From JAOABP01 sp964590395 (GTDB taxonomy: Bacteria > Hydrothermota > Tepidihabitantia > Tepidihabitantales > Tepidihabitantaceae), in the NCBI GenBank assembly GCA_964590395.1, contig CAZPVT010000005.1, forward strand, positions 186,001 through 250,000: DNA of 64,000 nt. Reading direction: 5' to 3'. Below, in pieces: positions 42,389 to 51,292 of this stretch. The notes below the pieces were generated by a model. It was not told the origin of the DNA. It saw nothing but the letters and a program-made list of their open reading frames with translations, and made no database searches. The stretch's first letter is position 1, and each line of letters begins with the position of its first letter. The position numbers and the translations under genes were made by a program.

Positions 42389-42394
42389 GCTGAT

Positions 42395-42916
42395 GTGCGG
42401 GTGAGTGGCGGTAGACGGCTGGTTTATCCGTGTTCTGGTGTTAGGCCAACAAAGGCAATTACCAGACAGGCGATATTCAACGTACTTGGCGAGGCAGTTA
42501 AATGCGCAAGGGTTCTCGACCTTTTCGCCGGAGGCGGTGCACTGGGAATCGAAGCGATCTCCCGCGGTGCGGTAGCAGCGGTTTTTGTGGAGAGTAGCGA
42601 TCGGGTTGTCAAATATCTAAGGGAGAATCTCCGCGGGTTAGATATGGTAGAAGTAGTCCGGGGGAATGTATTTGCGGTGCTACCAAGGCTGAAGGAAAAG
42701 GAATTTGATATTGTCTTTGCTGACCCTCCTTACAGTCGCGGATTGGCAGAGCGGACGGTAGTAGCGGTGGCAAGATATAATATTGTGAGAATTACCGGCT
42801 GGTTAGTGATTGAACATAGTAAAGATGATACGCCGGTTACTCCGGCTGGCTGGGAGAAGATGAAAGAAAAAGCCTATGGTGAGAGTATGATAACCTTTTT
42901 CAGGAGGCAGAAATGA
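42395..42916 (+). CDS. rsmD: 16S rRNA (guanine966-N2)-methyltransferase RsmD
   Basis: 173 residues. Methylates G966 of 16S rRNA. Seen: MRVSGGRRL at the start, RPTKAITRQAIFNVL, SAM-motif I VLDLFAGGGALGIEAISRGA and the catalytic motif IVFADPPYSRG. Start GTG at 42395 with no Shine-Dalgarno. Overlaps coaD by 4 bases (ATGA); the rsmD-coaD pair is widely conserved. Confidence 0.95.
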   Translation: MRVSGGRRLVYPCSGVRPTKAITRQAIFNVLGEAVKCARVLDLFAGGGALGIEAISRGAVAAVFVESSDRVVKYLRENLRGLDMVEVVRGNVFAVLPRLKEKEFDIVFADPPYSRGLAERTVVAVARYNIVRITGWLVIEHSKDDTPVTPAGWEKMKEKAYGESMITFFRRQK

Positions 42917-43392
42917 AGCGAGCAGTTTATCCGGGAAGTTTTGACCCGATAACATTGGGGCATTTGGATGTAATTAATCGCGCTACTAGGCTGTTTGATG
43001 AGGTGATAGTCGGTGTGGCAAAACGGGAGGAGAAAAATCCGCTTTTTTCTTGGGAGGAGCGGATTGAACTGACAAGGTTAGTAACCGTAGATATACCCAG
43101 CGTTAAAGTCAAAGGTTTTGACGGATTACTGGTTAGTTTTGTGCGGACAATGGGTGCTTGTGCGGTCATCCGGGGGTTGCGAGCGGTGATGGATTTTGAC
43201 TATGAGTTTCAGATGGCATTAACTAACCGAAAACTTACCGGTGAACTGGAGACGGTATTTTTTGTACCCTCAGAAAAATTTTTTTATCTGAGTTCCTCGC
43301 TGGTGCGGGAGGTTGCTCGGGCCGGTGGTGAACTTTCCTGTTTTACTCCTGAACCGGTGGTAGCGGCACTTAGACGGAAATTCGGAAGGTAG
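42913..43392 (+). CDS. coaD: Phosphopantetheine adenylyltransferase
   Basis: 159 residues. Penultimate step of CoA synthesis. Seen: KRAVYPGSFDPITLGHLDVI (T/HxGH nucleotide motif), GLRAVMDFDYEFQMALTNRKL, and the ATP-binding FYLSSSLVREVARAGG (family ISSxxVRE). Full length. Confidence 0.97.
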   Translation: MKRAVYPGSFDPITLGHLDVINRATRLFDEVIVGVAKREEKNPLFSWEERIELTRLVTVDIPSVKVKGFDGLLVSFVRTMGACAVIRGLRAVMDFDYEFQMALTNRKLTGELETVFFVPSEKFFYLSSSLVREVARAGGELSCFTPEPVVAALRRKFGR

Positions 43393-44364
43393 ATGTGGTT
43401 TGTTGATGAAGCGGTAATTTCGGTTAAGGCTGGGGACGGTGGTAACGGCTGTATTTCATTCCGGCGGGAGAAGTATGTGCCGAAGGGTGGTCCGGATGGT
43501 GGCGATGGTGGCGATGGTGGTTCGGTAATTCTTCGGGGTAGTGGTCATCTGCAGACGCTGGCAGATTATATCTATAAGCGGCGGTACCAAGCAGAACGGG
43601 GGCAGCATGGGATGGGCAAAAACCGGCACGGCAAAAAGGGGACGGATGTGATTTTACTAGTACCTCTGGGGACGGATGTGTTTGATGCACTAACTGGAGA
43701 GAGGTTAGGCGAGATTCTGCAGGAAGGACAGGAACTGGTGGGGTCGAGGGGGGGGAAAGGTGGCAAGGGTAATGCCCGGTTCGCTACGCCAGTTGAACAG
43801 GCACCGCGAAGGGCGGAACTAGGTGAATCAGGGGAAGAACGCACTTTGCGGTTGGTGTTAAGGCTCCTTGCAGATATTGGAATAGTCGGCTTGCCAAATG
43901 CGGGTAAGTCAACACTGCTAAAGGTGCTGACCGCTGCTAAGCCGAAGGTGGCAGATTATCCTTTTACTACCCTTTCTCCCAATTTGGGTGTTATCAATGA
44001 ACAGGATTTCCGGTTTACCGTTGCGGATATGCCTGGAATTATTAAAGGAGCACATGAAGGCAGAGGATTGGGTTTGCGTTTTCTCCGTCATATTGAGCGG
44101 ACAAAGATGATCGTGTATGTGGTTGATGCCTCGGGCCATGATCCGCAAGAGGATTTTGCGACTCTCCAAAAGGAGTTACAACTTTATGATCCATCGCTAC
44201 TGCAACGACCTGCGTTGTTGGTGTTAAATAAAATTGACTTGGTTGATGGTGAGTTAGCAAAGATTAATACTGAGATGCCGTCGATACAGGTGTCGGCACT
44301 TTACTCGATCAATATTCAGAAGTTGCGGACACTAATCAAAGATATTTTTCCGCGCCATGGTTAA
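43393..44364 (+). CDS. obg: GTPase Obg (ribosome maturation)
   Basis: 323 residues. Glycine-rich Obg fold (GGDGGDGGSVIL; GSRGGKGGKGNARF) followed by the G domain: GLPNAGKST, TTLSPNLGV, DMPGIIKGAHEG, NKIDL and a C-terminal end near the G5 SALYS. Lacks the variable C-terminal OCT domain. Starts immediately after the coaD stop and overlaps dprA by 8 bases. Confidence 0.96.
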   Translation: MWFVDEAVISVKAGDGGNGCISFRREKYVPKGGPDGGDGGDGGSVILRGSGHLQTLADYIYKRRYQAERGQHGMGKNRHGKKGTDVILLVPLGTDVFDALTGERLGEILQEGQELVGSRGGKGGKGNARFATPVEQAPRRAELGESGEERTLRLVLRLLADIGIVGLPNAGKSTLLKVLTAAKPKVADYPFTTLSPNLGVINEQDFRFTVADMPGIIKGAHEGRGLGLRFLRHIERTKMIVYVVDASGHDPQEDFATLQKELQLYDPSLLQRPALLVLNKIDLVDGELAKINTEMPSIQVSALYSINIQKLRTLIKDIFPRHG

Positions 44365-45436
44365 GGATAGCGAACTATTTTTTGATCTTTATGCTATTCC
44401 CGGGATGACCGAGTTCCGATTGAAAAACTTGCTAAAAACTTTTCGCACTCCTACCGAAATTTTTGCCGCGGATAGAAAATCGTTAGTGGAAATAAAGGGA
44501 GTAGATGAATCACTGGCAGATGCCATTTTAACTTATCGCCGGTCCGAGGAAACTGCCGACAGAATTAAACAAGCACAGCGACTTGGGGTGCGGGCAATAA
44601 GTTACCTTGATAAAGATTTTCCAGCAAACCTGCAGGGGGTAGCACATATGCCCCCGGTGCTTTTTATCAGAGGTGAGATAACGGATAGTGATCAATTGGC
44701 GGTAGCCGTGGTGGGGACAAGGAGTCCAAGCCATTACGGCGCACAGGTGGCAGAAAGATTGGGGAAAGAACTGGCAGCGGCAGGAGTAACAGTGGTGAGC
44801 GGTCTGGCAAGAGGTGTTGATACTTGGGCGCATCAGGGGGCTTTAAGGGCAAAAGGCCGAACGATTGCGGTTTTGGGGTGTGGGATTGATATTTGTTATC
44901 CACCAGAAAACCATCGGTTGAGTGAGGAGATCATCAAGAGCGGTGCACTACTGAGCGAGTTTCCCTTAGGAACCGGACCGCTGCCCAACAATTTCCCTAA
45001 GCGCAACCGGATAATATCGGCATTAAGCCGGATGGTAGTGGCAGTCGAGGCCGGCGAGAGATCCGGTGTTTTAAACACATGTTCCTGGGCGAAGGAGCAG
45101 AAGAGATCTGTTTTTGCGGTTCCCGGAAGAATCGGTGATGAAAAAAGTTTTGGAACAAACCGGTTGATTAAGGAAGGAGCAATAATTATAACCGCATTCG
45201 ACGATCTGCTTCAGCGTCTCGGGGTAGTGGGTGAAAGTAAGAAAACACAGGTGATAGAGGTAAGTGAGAGTGATAAATTGGTTTTAACGACGATGAGAGA
45301 AGAACCGATACACATCGATGAGATCTGTGAATCAACGGGGATACCAATAGCAGATTTGCTGACGAAGCTCTTTCAACTAGAGGTAAAGGGATTGGTTAAA
45401 CAACTGCCGGGCAAATTTTTTGTTCGCGTCGTTTAG
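44357..45436 (+). CDS. dprA: DNA-processing protein DprA
   Basis: 359 residues. Loads RecA on incoming single-stranded DNA in transformation. N-terminal HhH-like segment (GVDESLADAILTYRR), Rossmann core (VAVVGTRSPSHYGAQVA; VVSGLARGVDTWAHQGAL; VLGCGIDICYPPENHRL; FPKRNRIISALS), and C-terminal winged helix (EEPIHIDEICESTGIPIADLLTKL). Convergent with nadC, overlapping by 4 bases. No com pilus genes are visible nearby. Confidence 0.96.
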   Translation: MVKDSELFFDLYAIPGMTEFRLKNLLKTFRTPTEIFAADRKSLVEIKGVDESLADAILTYRRSEETADRIKQAQRLGVRAISYLDKDFPANLQGVAHMPPVLFIRGEITDSDQLAVAVVGTRSPSHYGAQVAERLGKELAAAGVTVVSGLARGVDTWAHQGALRAKGRTIAVLGCGIDICYPPENHRLSEEIIKSGALLSEFPLGTGPLPNNFPKRNRIISALSRMVVAVEAGERSGVLNTCSWAKEQKRSVFAVPGRIGDEKSFGTNRLIKEGAIIITAFDDLLQRLGVVGESKKTQVIEVSESDKLVLTTMREEPIHIDEICESTGIPIADLLTKLFQLEVKGLVKQLPGKFFVRVV

Positions 45437-46269
45437 TCTAAGGTGACATCGAGACTTATGTCAGCTGCTGGTGCAGAATGTGTCAATTCTCCGATGGAAA
45501 TGTAATCAACACCACTACGGGCAATTGGCTGGACATTTTTCAGACTGATGCCACCGGAAGCCTCGAGTTTTGCTCGACCAGCGGTGATCTGTACCGCTCG
45601 ACGCAATTGGGGCACGGTCATGTTGTCAAGCATAATCCGCTTGGCACCAGCCGTTAGTGCCTCGCGCAACTGGTCAATCGTTTTCACCTCGATCATTACC
45701 GGCAGGCGGGTTTCTTTTATTCGGTTGAGCGCCTCCTGAACCGAGCCGGTAAGCATCAAGTGGTTGTCTTTAATCAGCACCATATCGTAAAGTCCCATCC
45801 GGTGATTTTTGCCGCCACCGCAGCGGACCGCGTACTTTTCCAGCTGTCTCCAACCCGGGGTGGTTTTTCGGGTATCAAGGATAACGGCTCTGGTGCCTTT
45901 GATCCGGGAGGCAAACTTAGCGGTGAGCGTAGCGATACCAGATAGATGGCAAAGGAAGTTGAGTGCAGTACGTTCCGCGGTAAGGATGGAGCGGGCAGGT
46001 CCGGCAACCCGGGCTAAAATTGCCCCGCGGCGAAACCGGCTGCTGTCGCGGTAGAATGGTTCAAACTGAATCCGCCGGTCCAGAGTTTTGAATGTCATTC
46101 CGCAGATTTTTATTCCCGCCAAGATACCAGTGCCATTAGCAATGATATGGGCAGTCGCTTTCTGTTTTTCGGAAATCAAGAGTTTGGTAGTGACATCGCC
46201 GGAACCGATGTCTTCCCTCAGTGCACCTTTGATTAGTTGTTCGACTGATAAACCAATGTTTTTTACCAT
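45433..46269 (-). CDS. nadC: Nicotinate-nucleotide diphosphorylase (quinolinate phosphoribosyltransferase)
   Basis: 278 residues. Makes nicotinate mononucleotide from quinolinate for NAD. Seen: LREDIGSGDVTTKLLI, ERTALNFLCHLSGIATLT, ILDTRKTTPGWRQLEKYAVRCGG, HRMGLYDMVLIKDNH, LEASGGISLKNV. All are family motifs. Nothing else of NAD synthesis is in view. ATG at 46269 follows GGGGTGG; 15 bases after the response regulator on the same strand. Confidence 0.97.
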   Translation of the reverse strand: MVKNIGLSVEQLIKGALREDIGSGDVTTKLLISEKQKATAHIIANGTGILAGIKICGMTFKTLDRRIQFEPFYRDSSRFRRGAILARVAGPARSILTAERTALNFLCHLSGIATLTAKFASRIKGTRAVILDTRKTTPGWRQLEKYAVRCGGGKNHRMGLYDMVLIKDNHLMLTGSVQEALNRIKETRLPVMIEVKTIDQLREALTAGAKRIMLDNMTVPQLRRAVQITAGRAKLEASGGISLKNVQPIARSGVDYISIGELTHSAPAADISLDVTLD

Positions 46270-46284
46270 AATCTTCCACCCCTT

Positions 46285-46812
46285 TTATGAATTTTTGTGC
46301 TCATCTTGTGTCCTTGTCTGTGCTTCTTCTCTACTACGTTGCTCAACAAGTTTACGCTCCACTTCATGCTCCTTTTCCGCCGCTGGTGGTGTCGTGGGAG
46401 ATTCTGCTGGGGTACTGACTTCAACCGGTTTTTCGGTTTTAGGTGAGAGTAGTTCGTTAATTTTCTGCAGGAGGGCTTCCGGGTTGAACGGCTTGGTGAT
46501 ATACGCATCAGCCCCCATATCCATTCCCCGGCGCATATCTTCAGAAGAGGTGCGGGCGGTAAACATAATCACCGGAATTGAGGCGAGGTCGGCCGATGAT
46601 TTCAGCATTCGACATACGGTATAACCATCCATTTTTGGAATCATCAAGTCCAAGATGATCAGGTCCGGTTTGAACCGGCGTGTCTGAAAAATGGCATTGT
46701 AGCCGTCAGCAACTGTTTCAACCAGATAACCGTGCTGTTCCAGACGCGCCTTAACCAATTCCCGCAGGTTGGCTTCATCTTCCACGATCAAGACTTTCTT
46801 CGGTTCGCTCAT
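46285..46812 (-). CDS. Response regulator, receiver-only with charged tail
   Basis: 175 residues. Receiver domain (1-122): KKVLIVEDEANLREL, phospho-acceptor Asp55 in LIILDLMIPKMDGY, FTARTSSED (Thr switch) and DAYITKPFNPEAL (Lys). The remaining 50 residues are a Pro/Glu-rich, probably disordered tail, so no DNA-binding output is present. The open frame extends upstream to 46878, but ATG at 46812 overlaps the kinase stop by 4 bases (ATGA) and gives the family N-terminus. Pairs with the kinase at 46809. Confidence 0.93.
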   Translation of the reverse strand: MSEPKKVLIVEDEANLRELVKARLEQHGYLVETVADGYNAIFQTRRFKPDLIILDLMIPKMDGYTVCRMLKSSADLASIPVIMFTARTSSEDMRRGMDMGADAYITKPFNPEALLQKINELLSPKTEKPVEVSTPAESPTTPPAAEKEHEVERKLVEQRSREEAQTRTQDEHKNS

Positions 46813-48254
46813 AACTCCTCTTTCACGGGTAATATGAAACTGAAATTGGCACCTTCCCCAAACTTTGAGTGCGCCCAAACCTTACCATGATGGAGTTCAA
46901 TGATTGAACGGACAATCGCCAAACCAAGTCCGGTACCCGAACCATATGGTTCGACCCGTTCGAATTTGCCGAATATCCGGTCAAGAAATTCCGCGGGGAT
47001 CCCGGGTCCTTCGTCAGAGATCGTTACTTTGACATAAGGGGTATTGGTAAGGATACCGGGTTCGGAAAGTATCGGCGCCTCAGGATCAATCATCTCCATT
47101 TCCACCCGAATTGTGCCCGACTCCGGAGAGTATTTGATGGCATTGTCAAGCAGATTGGTAAACACTTCAAGCAGGCGGTCCGCGTCACCGACGGCGGGAG
47201 GTAATTTGCTCCGGATACGACGCTCAATCTTCAGATTTTTTTTCGTCAGCAGGAGGGAGAGGCTTTCCAGTGAGGTATTGAGCAACTGCGGCAAATCGAC
47301 CGCCCTTAGATTCAAAACCATCTTTCCTGCTTCAATGGATGAAACTTCAATCAGATTGCTGATCATCCAGTTGAGCCGGTTAATTTCTTCACGGGCGATT
47401 TGGAGATAGCGGCGCTGCTTTTCGTCTAGTTTGCTGGCGGCGGTTTCGGCAAGCAGTGAAAATGCCTCTTTAATGGCGGCTAACGGGGTGCGCAGGTCAT
47501 GGGAGACCATCGCCACAAAATCGGTGCCCAACTGTTTTGCCTGCTTTAGTTCTGAAAGATCGCGCAGATAGCAGAGGAGATGATAGCGGGTTGGTTGTTC
47601 AATTGGGATAATTCTGAGTTCGCATTCAATCTCCTGTCCACTGCGATGTTGAATCTTTACATCATATTGAACCGGTGCCAAATAGTGAGCGGGCTCGTTG
47701 ATGATAGGGGTGACAATTCGGCGGTCGGCAGGGTGGAGCAGACGCTCTAGTCCCATTCTTAATAACTGAGGTGCGGTGTAACCGCTCAACTGTTCTAATC
47801 GGCGGTTAACATAGATTAACTGCTTGTTTTCAACTATGCAAATGCCCTCCGCAGCGTTTTCCATTACCTGGCGGCTGATCCATTCCGTAATTCCAGTAGC
47901 AACAGTTTGAGTTACTGAACCAATATACCAACTGGAGTTGTTGACAGTCTTGCGCGTCAGAATCACCGCTGCGGGAATCATCCGGCCGTCGTTGGTGATG
48001 ATCGCGGTGTCGTTTAGCATACGAATAAAGTAATGGGTTGATGGTTTCCGGGTTAAGCGGGGAAGTTCAGCAGGAGGAAACAGGTCGTGCCATTTTCCCC
48101 CAATAAGTTTTTCCTCGTTATCATAACCAAGTAAACGCAACAGTGGACGATTGACAAACACGATTTGGTCGCGGTTATTTGCAATCCAGATACCCTCCTG
48201 CAGATCGTTCAGGAAATTTAGGTCCTGGAAGAGTTGTTTAATTAGGCTTTTCAT
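46809..48254 (-). CDS. Soluble PAS-PAS sensor histidine kinase
   Basis: 481 residues with no membrane helix. Two PAS domains (about 15-115 and 130-235: GIWIANNRDQIVFVNRPLLRLLGY; GICIVENKQLIYVNRRLEQLSGY), HisKA with His252 in VSHDLRTPLAAI, and HATPase_c with the N box (FTNLLDNAIKYSPESG), G1 (SDEGPGIP) and G2 (GSGTGLGLAIV). Cytosolic ligand unknown: no Cys or His pocket suggesting heme or flavin was recognised. Cotranscribed with its response regulator and nadC. Confidence 0.94.
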   Translation of the reverse strand: MKSLIKQLFQDLNFLNDLQEGIWIANNRDQIVFVNRPLLRLLGYDNEEKLIGGKWHDLFPPAELPRLTRKPSTHYFIRMLNDTAIITNDGRMIPAAVILTRKTVNNSSWYIGSVTQTVATGITEWISRQVMENAAEGICIVENKQLIYVNRRLEQLSGYTAPQLLRMGLERLLHPADRRIVTPIINEPAHYLAPVQYDVKIQHRSGQEIECELRIIPIEQPTRYHLLCYLRDLSELKQAKQLGTDFVAMVSHDLRTPLAAIKEAFSLLAETAASKLDEKQRRYLQIAREEINRLNWMISNLIEVSSIEAGKMVLNLRAVDLPQLLNTSLESLSLLLTKKNLKIERRIRSKLPPAVGDADRLLEVFTNLLDNAIKYSPESGTIRVEMEMIDPEAPILSEPGILTNTPYVKVTISDEGPGIPAEFLDRIFGKFERVEPYGSGTGLGLAIVRSIIELHHGKVWAHSKFGEGANFSFILPVKEEL

Positions 48255-48328
48255 TCTTTAGTGGCCTCTTGTTACCGGTCCGGGTACTGCTACCGAATCA
48301 TAAATAAAAAGTGACAAATGATACACTG

Positions 48329-48383
48329 ACATCACCCGTACAGTAAATTTAATTAATTAAATTTTAATCAGGAAGGGTGATGT
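48329..48383. promoter_or_regulatory. Nested dyad between cutA and the kinase operon
   Basis: A perfect 20-base palindrome AAATTTAATTAATTAAATTT (48345-48364) sits inside 9-base inverted arms ACATCACCC (48329-48337) and GGGTGATGT (48375-48383). Centres differ by about 1.5 bases. The divergent 48255-48496 gap holds no gene. It could be an operator for both units or a bidirectional hairpin. Confidence 0.45.
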
Positions 48384-48496
48384 TGTCAAATCTGCGTTAA
48401 GTACTGGAAAATCGGTTTTAAGAAATCAAAATAGTGTTTGTAAAAAGCAGCTTTTCTTGACTGGATACAAAAATGATGACACACTGTATATGAAAA

Positions 48497-48832
48497 ATGA
48501 GATATTTACAGGTATATGTTACTTTTCCGGATAAAAAGACCGCGAATAAACTGATTAGAGTTCTGATAAACGAACGACTTGGCGCTTGTGGGCAGTTAAT
48601 CGGACCGATAACCAGCACTTATTGGTGGCAAGGAAAGGTCAAAACTGCCGAAGAATGGCTCTGTCTAATCAAGACTAATGCCCGTATTTACCCTCAGGTG
48701 GAGAAAGTGATAAAAGCCAATCATCCCTATGAGACTCCAGAGATCATCGCGGTCCCGATTGCTGCTGGTGCGCGTGGTTATATTCGTTGGTTGGAAGAGG
48801 AGTTAAGGCCACCGGCTCTTAGCGAGGGGTAA
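48497..48832 (+). CDS. cutA: CutA divalent-cation tolerance family protein
   Basis: 111 residues. Trimeric ferredoxin-like fold; PII-like, linked to metal tolerance in E. coli though the biochemical role is unsettled. Seen: YLQVYVTFPDKKTANKLIRVLINERLGACG, STYWWQGKVKTAEEW, IKANHPYETPEIIAVPI and GYIRWLEEEL. ATG at 48497 has no Shine-Dalgarno. A TGTATA lies seven bases upstream, but a matching -35 is missing. A TTG-start HEAT gene follows after one base. Confidence 0.95.
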   Translation: MRYLQVYVTFPDKKTANKLIRVLINERLGACGQLIGPITSTYWWQGKVKTAEEWLCLIKTNARIYPQVEKVIKANHPYETPEIIAVPIAAGARGYIRWLEEELRPPALSEG

Positions 48833-48833
48833 T

Positions 48834-50426
48834 TTGCCAGTTACTAAACTGATTGCCGATCTTTATCATCCGGATCCGATTGTCCGACGTGTCACGGTTA
48901 AACAACTGGCTACCATTGACCCGCAGACCGCTGCCGGAACGATAGTTTTCCTGCTTAATGACCCAGATTCTGAGGTACGCCACCAGGTTGTTCAGAGTTT
49001 GACCACGATTGGTAAACCTGCGGTTGAGCCGTTGTTGCGCTTTCTTGCCAGCTGGGAAGGATTGCCAGATCCAACTATTGTTGAACTGTTGGGCAATTTG
49101 AATGCTAATGAGGGAGTTGAGTTTTTGTTAAAGCAGTTGTCAGCTGAGGATGCAACGGTAAGGGTAGCAATTGCCCGAGTGCTGGGTAAGATCGGGACGG
49201 GAGCGGCAGTTAAAGGGTTACTCGAGTTGTTGCGCGACTTTAATCCTGCGGTGCAGATCGTGGCGGCTGAGGCACTGGGCAATATTGGTGATCCGGAGGC
49301 GATTAATCCACTACTGGATGAGCTTAACGACGATAATCCGTCAGTGCGTCGGACAGCGGTTGAAGCGCTGGGAAAAATTGGTGACCGTAATACCGCGGCG
49401 ACTTTGACGAAACTTGTTGCCGAGGATCCTTCACCTGCAGTGCGTCAGGCGGCTCAAACCGCTTTGGAGGAAATTTCGGAGCGTTCGGTGCGGCTTTTAG
49501 TCCAATCGCTGACGGCTGATGACCTAATTGAGCGAAATGCGGCATTGAATTATCTTTTAGAAGCGGGAGCAGCGGCGATCCCACCTTTAATCCGATTGCT
49601 CCAGCACCCGGTACCGGATATCCGTCGGATTGCCGTTGGAGCACTCGGTATGCTTGGGAATCCTTCTGTGATCGAGGCGATTCACCCGTTAGTTAAAGAC
49701 CCCAACAGCAGCGTCCGTTTTGCCGCGGTTACTGCTCTGGGTAAGATCCATCACATCCGTGCGGCAGAGATTTTAACCCAAGCGTTAGAGGATGTGGATC
49801 CGAATATCGCTGCTGGCGCAACTAATTCTCTGGAGAAGTTGGGGGAAATTGCGGTTGAGCCGGTTTTTGCAATGTTGCGCCATCAGTCTGCAGATGTTCG
49901 GGTCCGGGCAATTGATGTGCTGGGTCGACTCAGGCATCAGGGTGCTTGCGAACGGCTCTGTCGAGGTCTTAATGACAGCTCTTCTTGGGTGCGGATCGTT
50001 TCGGCACAGGCGCTTGGTGAAATCGGTGAGCCGCAGGCGGTACCGGCTTTAATCCAGGCGCTGGATGATTCGGATAAACTGGTGCGGGCAATGGCTGCCG
50101 AGGCGTTGGGAAAGATGCGGGATTACCGTGCCAGTATGAAACTGTTAACAATGGTCAGCGATGGCAGTGAACTGGTACGTGCTAATGTCTTTATTGCTTT
50201 GGGCCGGATTGGTAACCCGGCGGCGATACCATTTCTGATTAAGGCGCTGGTAGAGCCGGAAATAACGGTGCGACTGGCAGCGATTGAGGCACTTGCCCAG
50301 TTGCGCGCACAGTCAGCGGTGGAAAAACTGCATGCCATTGCCCGTCCCTGGCCGTGGAGTAAGGAGCCAGCTACAATCAAGGAAGCTGCACGCTGGGCGC
50401 TGATGATGATCCTAAAATCCGGGTAA
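48834..50426 (+). CDS. HEAT-repeat protein, function unknown
   Basis: 530 residues made almost wholly of about 16 HEAT/PBS-lyase-type repeats of 30-31 residues, e.g. DPDSEVRHQVVQSLTTIGKPA, NPAVQIVAAEALGNIGDPEA, NPSVRRTAVEALGKIGD and DSDKLVRAMAAEALGKMRD (each given in part). No signal peptide. The start is TTG at 48834, behind GAGGGG and one base after the cutA stop. Compared with the HEAT protein at 4544-6286 its repeats are more regular and run from the N-terminus. A scaffold or chaperone role is plausible; the partner is unknown. Confidence 0.88.
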   Translation: MPVTKLIADLYHPDPIVRRVTVKQLATIDPQTAAGTIVFLLNDPDSEVRHQVVQSLTTIGKPAVEPLLRFLASWEGLPDPTIVELLGNLNANEGVEFLLKQLSAEDATVRVAIARVLGKIGTGAAVKGLLELLRDFNPAVQIVAAEALGNIGDPEAINPLLDELNDDNPSVRRTAVEALGKIGDRNTAATLTKLVAEDPSPAVRQAAQTALEEISERSVRLLVQSLTADDLIERNAALNYLLEAGAAAIPPLIRLLQHPVPDIRRIAVGALGMLGNPSVIEAIHPLVKDPNSSVRFAAVTALGKIHHIRAAEILTQALEDVDPNIAAGATNSLEKLGEIAVEPVFAMLRHQSADVRVRAIDVLGRLRHQGACERLCRGLNDSSSWVRIVSAQALGEIGEPQAVPALIQALDDSDKLVRAMAAEALGKMRDYRASMKLLTMVSDGSELVRANVFIALGRIGNPAAIPFLIKALVEPEITVRLAAIEALAQLRAQSAVEKLHAIARPWPWSKEPATIKEAARWALMMILKSG

Positions 50427-50437
50427 GTAGCGAATTG

Positions 50438-51289
50438 TTAGTCTAATAATGCCCGAGCGTATTCCTCGGGGTTAAATGGTTCGAGATCGTTTAGTCCTTC
50501 CCCGGTGCCGATGAATTTAATTGGCAGTTCGAGTTCCATCACCACTGGTACAATCACCCCGCCCTTTGCGGTCCCATCCAATTTGGTAATAATTATCCCG
50601 CTCAATTTGAGATGCTGGTTAAAGGTCTTAGCCTGCTGAATTCCATTTTGGCCAACTGTTGCATCCATAATCAGCCAGATTTCGTCCGGTGCACCGGGTT
50701 TGACTTTAGTGCAAACCCGTTTGATCTTCTCCACTTCTGCCATCAGGTCTTTACGCGTGTGCAGCCGACCTGCGGTGTCAATAAAGACGATATCGAAGTT
50801 TTGTTCCTGTGCTTTGCATAGCGTATCAAAAGCGACGGCTGCTGCATCTTGTCCCTTTTGGGAACGAACGATTTCCACTTTTGCTCTTTCCGCCCAAATG
50901 GCTAACTGTTCCGCAGCCGCATCACGGTAGGTATCTCCAGCAGCAACTATTACCCTTTTCCCCAGTGAAGTGTAATAGTGGCACAGTTTGCCGATGGTGG
51001 TGGTTTTGCCAGAGCCGTTGACACCAACGACCATAATTACTTCGGGAGGGGTGTCAACGGAAGGTTTCGTTAGCAATCCGCGGCTAAGGATTTTGGCGAT
51101 TTCCTGACGAAGTACGGTTGTGGGGTTACCCGCAGTGTGTTTGACAGTTTCGATCAACTGTTGAGTAGCGTTGATGCCGACATCAGCAGCAAGCAGGGTG
51201 GCGGTTAGGTCTTCGGTATTGACCCGGGGTGCTAAAGTCAGCCGGCTGAAGATGGCTCGAGTTTTAGCCAAGGTTTCGCGCAGTCCCAT
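50438..51289 (-). CDS. ftsY: Signal recognition particle receptor FtsY
   Basis: 283 residues: only the NG domain, without the acidic A domain of E. coli FtsY. Seen: N-domain LTATLLAADVGINATQQLI, G1 GVNGSGKTTTIGKL, the insertion box RVIVAAGDTYRDAAAEQL, G3 DTAGRL, G4 TKLDGTAKGG and closing motif GTGEGLNDLEPFNPEEY. Starts 3 bases after the smc stop, so translation is coupled. Confidence 0.97.
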   Translation of the reverse strand: MGLRETLAKTRAIFSRLTLAPRVNTEDLTATLLAADVGINATQQLIETVKHTAGNPTTVLRQEIAKILSRGLLTKPSVDTPPEVIMVVGVNGSGKTTTIGKLCHYYTSLGKRVIVAAGDTYRDAAAEQLAIWAERAKVEIVRSQKGQDAAAVAFDTLCKAQEQNFDIVFIDTAGRLHTRKDLMAEVEKIKRVCTKVKPGAPDEIWLIMDATVGQNGIQQAKTFNQHLKLSGIIITKLDGTAKGGVIVPVVMELELPIKFIGTGEGLNDLEPFNPEEYARALLD

Positions 51290-51292
51290 CGG

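Noticed and set aside
41821..42394. Possible RNA gene in the 41926-42394 gap
   Set aside because: No tRNA, SRP RNA, RNase P or tmRNA motif was recognised; repeat-like blocks explain much of it.
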